From assembly GCA_003561145.1 (NCBI GenBank), contig PWXL01000125.1, forward strand, positions 1-9,751: a stretch of 9,751 bases of DNA, read 5' to 3'. Positions 7,024 to 9,751 of the stretch are shown here, one piece after another (position 1 is the first letter of the stretch; each line of letters opens with the position of its first letter). The notes below the pieces were generated by a model. The model did not search any database and was not told where the DNA came from. It saw only the letters and a list, made by a program, of their open reading frames with translations. Made by a program: the position numbers and the translations under genes. The stretch comes from Candidatus Atribacteria bacterium. Lineage in GTDB: Bacteria > Atribacterota > Atribacteria > Atribacterales > Atribacteraceae.

Positions 7024-8092
7024 GGCTATTCCTTTCACCGACCCTCTCCGAGATTACTTCTCCTGCTCTGAGAGCAACCAACCGGTCTAGACTGGGGGCT
7101 ATTTCCCGGATAGCACACTCTTCGCTGGAAAGGAAAAATGTGCTGTCTTTCCAGGCAGCAAGCATTGGCCGCAGTTTAATACGGTCCACCATTCCGAACA
7201 TACCACCGGGAAACCCCACAATAATGCTGAAGGGTCCGTTGAGTAGGGCCCCCCCGTATATTGTGCGCAGGGAGGTAAAAAATTCCTTTTTCGGTTCTTC
7301 CATTTTTTCTATCTGTTCCCAAAAAGGACTCGCAAACACCGCTCCCAAATAAGGAATACGAATGTTGTGTTTGCGGACAAGCAAATCCACGAGATAGGTA
7401 ATGACCTCGGTATCGGTTTGCAAATTACAGACATACCCGAAATTTTGAAGATATCGGCGGTTAATGCCATAAGAAGATATTTCGCCGTTATGCACTACAG
7501 ACCACGATAACAGACCAAAGGGATGAGCACCTCCCCACCACCCTGCACTGTTGGTCGGGAAACGGCCATGCGCAATCCAACAGTACCCCTGGTATTCTTC
7601 CAGTTGAAAGAGCTTTCCAATATCTTCGGGATATCCAACTCCCTTGAAAACCCCCATATTTTTCCCGCTGGATACTATATAAGCACCGTGAATACCAGAG
7701 TTTACCTCCATCACCATTCGTACCACTTCATCGTCTTCACAGTCACTTCTCCCCCGGTAACGCAGGAAATAGCGCTTGAAAACAGGCCAATTCTGTATAT
7801 TCTCTGTTTCTTTGCAAGGTATCTCCTCGGAATGCTCGATGGTACAACTTCTCTTCAGGATGGCTTCCACGTCTTTCGCTGTAAGGGGGTCATCATATAA
7901 AACGTGAAAAGCATAGAGTTCCGCATATTCCGGATATATTCCATAGGCGGCAAACCCGCCTCCAAGGCCGTTTGAACGCTCATGCATAACTTCAATGGAG
8001 CGTATGATCTTCTCCCCTGAAACATGTGTACCATCAAGATTCAGTATGCCAGATACTGCGCACCCGGAAGGGATGCGGAAGGGATCCCTCAT
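6992..8092 (-). CDS. Glutamate synthase class-II glutaminase subunit (split GltB N-terminal domain)
   Basis: This 366-residue Ntn-hydrolase of the GltB/GlxB type hydrolyses glutamine to glutamate and channels ammonia to the synthase core. The likely nucleophile is C11 in SGCAVSGI. The ten residues before it (MRDPFRIPSG) would have to be removed as a short propeptide to free the catalytic amino terminus. Glutamine-site motifs typical of class II amidotransferases are AHGRFPTNS (174-182), VHNGEISSYG (200-209) and QTDTEV (225-230), with NGPFSIIVG (285-293) later. The protein is longer than a bare glutaminase domain owing to an insert at about 60-130 and an extended C-terminus. ATG at 8092 has GGAGG about 10 bases upstream and follows glnA by 27 bases. 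The 3' end overlaps the synthase core gene by 32 bases. Amidophosphoribosyltransferase and glucosamine synthase are excluded because no partner domains are fused and the neighbours are glutamate synthase subunits. Confidence 0.93.
   Translation of the reverse strand: MRDPFRIPSGCAVSGILNLDGTHVSGEKIIRSIEVMHERSNGLGGGFAAYGIYPEYAELYAFHVLYDDPLTAKDVEAILKRSCTIEHSEEIPCKETENIQNWPVFKRYFLRYRGRSDCEDDEVVRMVMEVNSGIHGAYIVSSGKNMGVFKGVGYPEDIGKLFQLEEYQGYCWIAHGRFPTNSAGWWGGAHPFGLLSWSVVHNGEISSYGINRRYLQNFGYVCNLQTDTEVITYLVDLLVRKHNIRIPYLGAVFASPFWEQIEKMEEPKKEFFTSLRTIYGGALLNGPFSIIVGFPGGMFGMVDRIKLRPMLAAWKDSTFFLSSEECAIREIAPSLDRLVALRAGEVISERVGERNSHGQKLTVSGV
7030..7035 (-). promoter_or_regulatory. Ribosome binding site fixing the synthase-core start
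   Basis: AAAGGA lies inside the 3' end of the glutaminase gene with 6 bases to the ATG at 7023. It overlaps the region needed if translation began at the GTG at 7038, so it argues for the shorter 506-residue product. Confidence 0.7.
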
Positions 8093-8119
8093 ATCAGCGC
8101 CTCCATGTTAACTCCTGCT

Positions 8120-9454
8120 TTATAGAATAGGGAGATACGTTTTCAGTTCATAGGGATGCACAACAGTACGGTATTGATCCCATTCAATTTTTTTACTTTC
8201 AATGAGGAAAGTAAAAATATGATCACCCAGGGCACTTTTCAACAAGTCACTTTTTTCCGCTACGTCAATAGCCTCTTTAAGGTTACCCGGCAGCGATGAT
8301 ACACCCAGTGATTCACGCTCTTGCACCGTCATATGGTAAACGTCTTTCTCCACGGGCTCGGGGAGTGAGTAATTCCCGTCAACCCCCGCCATTCCCGCTG
8401 CCAGCATGGCGGAAAAAGCGAGATAAGGGTTACACGCGGGGTCCGGATTGCGCACCTCTATGCGGGTAGCTTGTTCCTTGCCCGGTTTATACAAGGGGAC
8501 CCTTACCAGGGCGGAACGATTGCGCCGTGCCCAGCAAATGTATACCGGTGCCTCAAAACCGGGTATCAATCTCTTATAAGAATTCACCCACTGGTTTGTT
8601 ACAAGCGCTATTTCACCGGCATGGCGAAGTATACCGGCAATATACTTGCGGGCAATATCAGAGAGATAGTACTGATCTTGAGGGTCAAAAAATACGTTCT
8701 TTTCACCGGCAAACAAAGACTGGTGGGTATGCATGCCTGATCCGTTTTCCCCCATGATGGGTTTAGGCATGAAGGTCGCATATACGCCATACTGTTGAGC
8801 TATCTCTTTAACGACGATTCGGTAGGTCATGACATTATCAGCCATAACCAGTCCTTCGGCATAACGAAGGTCAATCTCATGTTGAGAAGGAGCTACTTCG
8901 TGGTGGCTGTATTCAACTTTGATTCCCATCTCCTGCAGCGTGCGGATAGTGTCCCGGCGTAAATTCGAAGCCGCGTCCAGGGTAGTAAGATCAAAATACC
9001 CTCCTCGGTCCAAGGTATGTGGATGAAGCTCATCTTTAAAGTAGAAAAATTCAAGTTCCGGCCCCAGGAAAAAGGTAAGACCCTTGTTGGCCAACCGCTG
9101 CACATTTGTCTTCAACACGTAGCGCGGATCTCCTTCATAAGGGGAGCCATCGGGATTGAGAATGTCGCAGAACATCCTGGCTACCCCATTTTCCCCGCTT
9201 CTCCAGGGAAGTATCTGAAAAGTGGAGGGGTCAGGCATTGCTACCATGTCGCTTTCATCGATCCTTGCAAATCCCTTGATCGAGGAACCATCAAACCCCA
9301 TACCCTCAGACATTGCTCCATCGAGTTCCTCATGGGTGATAGCAAAACTCTTCAAGAACCCCAGTACATCTGTAAACCATAACCTGATAAAACGGATGTT
9401 GTTCTCCTTGCAATACCGAAGAACATCACCTTTGCTGCGATATTCGCAAGACAC
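8120..9454 (-). CDS. glnA: Glutamine synthetase type I (GSI-alpha-like)
   Basis: This enzyme condenses glutamate and ammonia with ATP to glutamine as a dodecamer in the cytosol. The 444 residues match the Bacillus GlnA length and lack room for the 25-residue insertion of GSI-beta. Motifs: FDGSSIKGF (54-62); metal-site GPELEFF with E133 and E135 (131-137); SHHEVAPSQHEID (183-195); NGSGMHTHQS (237-246); ammonia-site flap NSYKRLIPGFEAP with E301 (291-303); and RNRSALVRVP (311-320) with R331/R335 in TRIEVRNPDP. The region corresponding to the E. coli adenylylation site reads VYHMTVQERE with Tyr373. This is the Bacillus-like version, not known to be adenylylated, so feedback inhibition and transcriptional control are more likely. 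The start is GTG at 9454, supported by AGGAGG at 9464-9469. It is the first gene of the GS-GOGAT operon and is preceded by a terminator-containing leader. Confidence 0.97.
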   Translation of the reverse strand: MSCEYRSKGDVLRYCKENNIRFIRLWFTDVLGFLKSFAITHEELDGAMSEGMGFDGSSIKGFARIDESDMVAMPDPSTFQILPWRSGENGVARMFCDILNPDGSPYEGDPRYVLKTNVQRLANKGLTFFLGPELEFFYFKDELHPHTLDRGGYFDLTTLDAASNLRRDTIRTLQEMGIKVEYSHHEVAPSQHEIDLRYAEGLVMADNVMTYRIVVKEIAQQYGVYATFMPKPIMGENGSGMHTHQSLFAGEKNVFFDPQDQYYLSDIARKYIAGILRHAGEIALVTNQWVNSYKRLIPGFEAPVYICWARRNRSALVRVPLYKPGKEQATRIEVRNPDPACNPYLAFSAMLAAGMAGVDGNYSLPEPVEKDVYHMTVQERESLGVSSLPGNLKEAIDVAEKSDLLKSALGDHIFTFLIESKKIEWDQYRTVVHPYELKTYLPIL

Positions 9455-9463
9455 GATACTCGA

Positions 9464-9469
9464 CCTCCT
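9464..9469 (-). promoter_or_regulatory. Strong Shine-Dalgarno of glnA
   Basis: AAAGGAGGT is almost a full complement of the 16S rRNA 3' end and lies 9 to 10 bases before GTG 9454. It justifies the non-ATG start, and it lies outside every predicted leader hairpin, so control is more likely at transcription elongation than at ribosome access. Confidence 0.8.
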
Positions 9470-9523
9470 TTGTATTTTCCCTCATGTTTCTCTTTTCACA
9501 CTTACTTTCCCGCAAGATACTAT

Positions 9524-9566
9524 AAAAAAAGGGTGTTCAATTCCCACCGTTGGAATCAAACACCCT
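9524..9566 (-). terminator. Leader terminator T2, proximal to glnA
   Basis: On the minus strand AGGGUGUUUGAUUCC pairs with GGAAUUGAACACCCU to give a continuous 15-bp stem including U-G and G-U wobbles, a 7-base loop AACGGUG and seven U. On the plus strand those wobbles become mismatches and the U-tract is missing, so the element works for glnA-direction transcription. It lies about 70 bases before the start codon with no gene between, so it must be bypassed for glnA to be expressed from the upstream promoter. Confidence 0.87.
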
Positions 9567-9577
9567 CATAAGGCGTT

Positions 9578-9597
9578 CCTGCCCCTCAATGAGCAGG
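9578..9597 (-). promoter_or_regulatory. Hexaloop hairpin upstream of T2 (ANTAR P1-like)
   Basis: CCUGCUC pairs with GGGCAGG in a 7-bp stem with one U-G wobble, closing the six-base loop AUUGAG (A at 9590 is position 1, G at 9587 is position 4). This fits the ANTAR loop rule. A clean partner hairpin in the T2 5' arm is not evident. Candidates are AACGCC pairing with GGUGUU (9577-9559, loop UUAUGAG, which lacks the A) and the AACGGU loop at the tip of T2. Confidence 0.5.
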
Positions 9598-9650
9598 GTT
9601 GAGTACCTGTACCTTCCTCTTTACTTCATTGAACGCATTTGGCACTCGTT

Positions 9651-9691
9651 AAAAAACAAAGGCGTTCGGATTTCACATCCGAACGCCTTTG
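9651..9691 (-). terminator. Leader terminator T1, distal
   Basis: CAAAGGCGUUCGGAU and AUCCGAACGCCUUUG form a perfect 15-bp stem around a 5-base loop (GUGAA), followed directly by six U. The U-tract lies on the minus-strand side, so it terminates transcription heading for glnA. It begins only about 25 bases after the predicted transcription start, too close to be the end of an upstream gene transcribed from that promoter. Confidence 0.88.
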
Positions 9692-9696
9692 TTCAG
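9679..9696 (-). promoter_or_regulatory. ANTAR P2-like antiterminator hairpin overlapping T1
   Basis: CUGAAC pairs with GUUCGG (6 bp, one U-G) around hexaloop AAAGGC, with A at position 1 (9690) and G at position 4 (9687). Its loop and 3' arm are the 5' arm of T1, so this hairpin and T1 cannot form together. That is the defining arrangement of the second hairpin in ANTAR targets. Confidence 0.65.
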
Positions 9697-9699
9697 TAG

Positions 9700-9717
9700 A
9701 TTACCACCATTGGTGAT
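9700..9717 (-). promoter_or_regulatory. ANTAR P1-like hairpin at the transcript 5' end
   Basis: ACC pairs with GGU around hexaloop AAUGGU, with A at position 1 (9711) and G at position 4 (9708). Past one C/A mismatch two more A-U pairs can form (AU at 9717-9716 with AU at 9701-9700). Three bases separate it from the P2-like hairpin. The stem is short, and the first pairs depend on the exact transcription start. Confidence 0.55.
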
Positions 9718-9720
9718 ATA

Positions 9721-9750
9721 AGAATATTCTAAGGCAACCCCCCCTGTCAA
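9721..9750 (-). promoter_or_regulatory. Probable sigma-70 promoter of the glnA operon
   Basis: The minus strand has a perfect -35 TTGACA (9750-9745). Eighteen bases downstream is a -10 TATTCT (9726-9721, 4 of 6 matches). The start would be near 9714, so the first leader hairpin forms at the very 5' end. The spacer holds seven consecutive G. The element is at the window edge, so upstream operators are not visible. Confidence 0.62.
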
Positions 9751-9751
9751 G

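Larger units (their letters stand above)
9455..9717 (-). ncRNA. glnA 5' leader with tandem terminators, probable ANTAR antitermination region
   Basis: The minus-strand RNA from about 9714 to the glnA start contains two complete intrinsic terminators, with short hexaloop hairpins in front of or overlapping them. In the first unit two hairpins with loops AAUGGU and AAAGGC both carry A at loop position 1 and G at position 4, the signature recognised by ANTAR-domain antiterminators. The second overlaps the terminator 5' arm. ANTAR proteins are known to control nitrogen genes, including glutamine synthetase in clostridia. No open reading frame of credible size lies here. No T-box or cyanobacterial-type glutamine riboswitch features were recognised. 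The functional assignment is inference from structure and context. Confidence 0.68.

Noticed and set aside
5503..7038. GTG at 7038 as start of the synthase-core subunit
   Set aside because: AAAGGA at 7030-7035 is ideally spaced for the ATG at 7023, and the extra five residues (MKGIA) have no evident role.
9430..9488. Short reading frame starting at an ATG in the glnA leader, running out of frame into glnA (about 19 residues)
   Set aside because: It has only a weak ribosome binding site, its codons overlap the strong glnA Shine-Dalgarno, and it has no run of regulatory codons, so a leader peptide is not supported.
9565..9593. Alternative pairing CTCAT with ATGAG around the AUUGAG hairpin
   Set aside because: It is shorter and interrupted compared with the 7-bp hexaloop stem and touches the T2 5' arm by only two bases, so it is unlikely to be the switch state.
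9705..9715. Palindrome CACCAATGGTG just after the -10 box as a repressor operator
   Set aside because: It could bind a repressor, but the same bases form the hexaloop hairpin that pairs structurally with the next hairpin and T1. The RNA explanation accounts for more of the sequence. An operator role is not excluded.
9455..9751. T-box or cyanobacterial-type glutamine riboswitch in the leader
   Set aside because: No T-box sequence or aptamer-like conserved core was recognised, whereas paired A1/G4 hexaloops in front of a terminator are present.
1..9751. Mobile elements, CRISPR arrays, tRNA or rRNA genes
   Set aside because: No transposase, integrase, regularly spaced repeats, cloverleaf or rRNA-like sequence was seen. 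The gene content is housekeeping metabolism.

Overview
The window reads as a nitrogen-assimilation locus from an anaerobic bacterium. A minus-strand operon carries type I glutamine synthetase followed by a glutamate synthase split into separate domain genes (glutaminase, FMN/Fe-S synthase core, GXGXG domain). Between them lie a polyferredoxin and a flavoprotein that probably feed electrons in. The split layout is best known from archaea and several anaerobic bacterial lineages. Ribosome binding sites of the GGAGG type, a TTGACA promoter, intrinsic terminators and a 444-residue Bacillus-length GlnA point to a bacterium, perhaps clostridial or a related deep lineage. No marker in the window fixes the taxonomy.

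Layout. Positions 13-411 (+) encode an IscU/NifU-type Fe-S scaffold. Positions 584-1735 (+) encode an MFS permease. A bidirectional terminator at 1734-1769 separates this side from the minus-strand genes and overlaps the stop codons of both convergent genes. On the minus strand, in transcription order from the right: a long regulatory leader (9751-9455), glnA (9454-8120), the glutaminase domain (8092-6992), the FMN/Fe-S synthase domain (7023-5503), a four-cluster ferredoxin (5501-5067), an FAD/NAD(P) oxidoreductase (5074-3794) and the GXGXG domain (3797-3060). After a 74-base gap comes the cofactor-independent phosphoglycerate mutase apgM (2985-1768). The five genes from the glutaminase to the GXGXG domain overlap or nearly touch, so they probably form one transcript.

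How it works together. GlnA makes glutamine from glutamate and ammonia. The glutaminase subunit releases ammonia from glutamine, the FMN/Fe-S subunit uses it to convert 2-oxoglutarate to glutamate, and the ferredoxin and flavoprotein plausibly supply reductant. This would be a complete GS-GOGAT cycle in one operon.

The most notable signal is the 297-base region upstream of glnA. After a consensus-like promoter the leader RNA can form two intrinsic terminators in tandem. In front of the first are two short hairpins, each with a hexaloop that has A at position 1 and G at position 4. The second hairpin occupies the 5' arm of the terminator. This is the architecture of an ANTAR-protein antitermination target. 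A second unit before terminator 2 has one perfect hexaloop hairpin, but its partner is ambiguous. I infer that the whole operon is switched on by RNA-level antitermination in response to nitrogen status.
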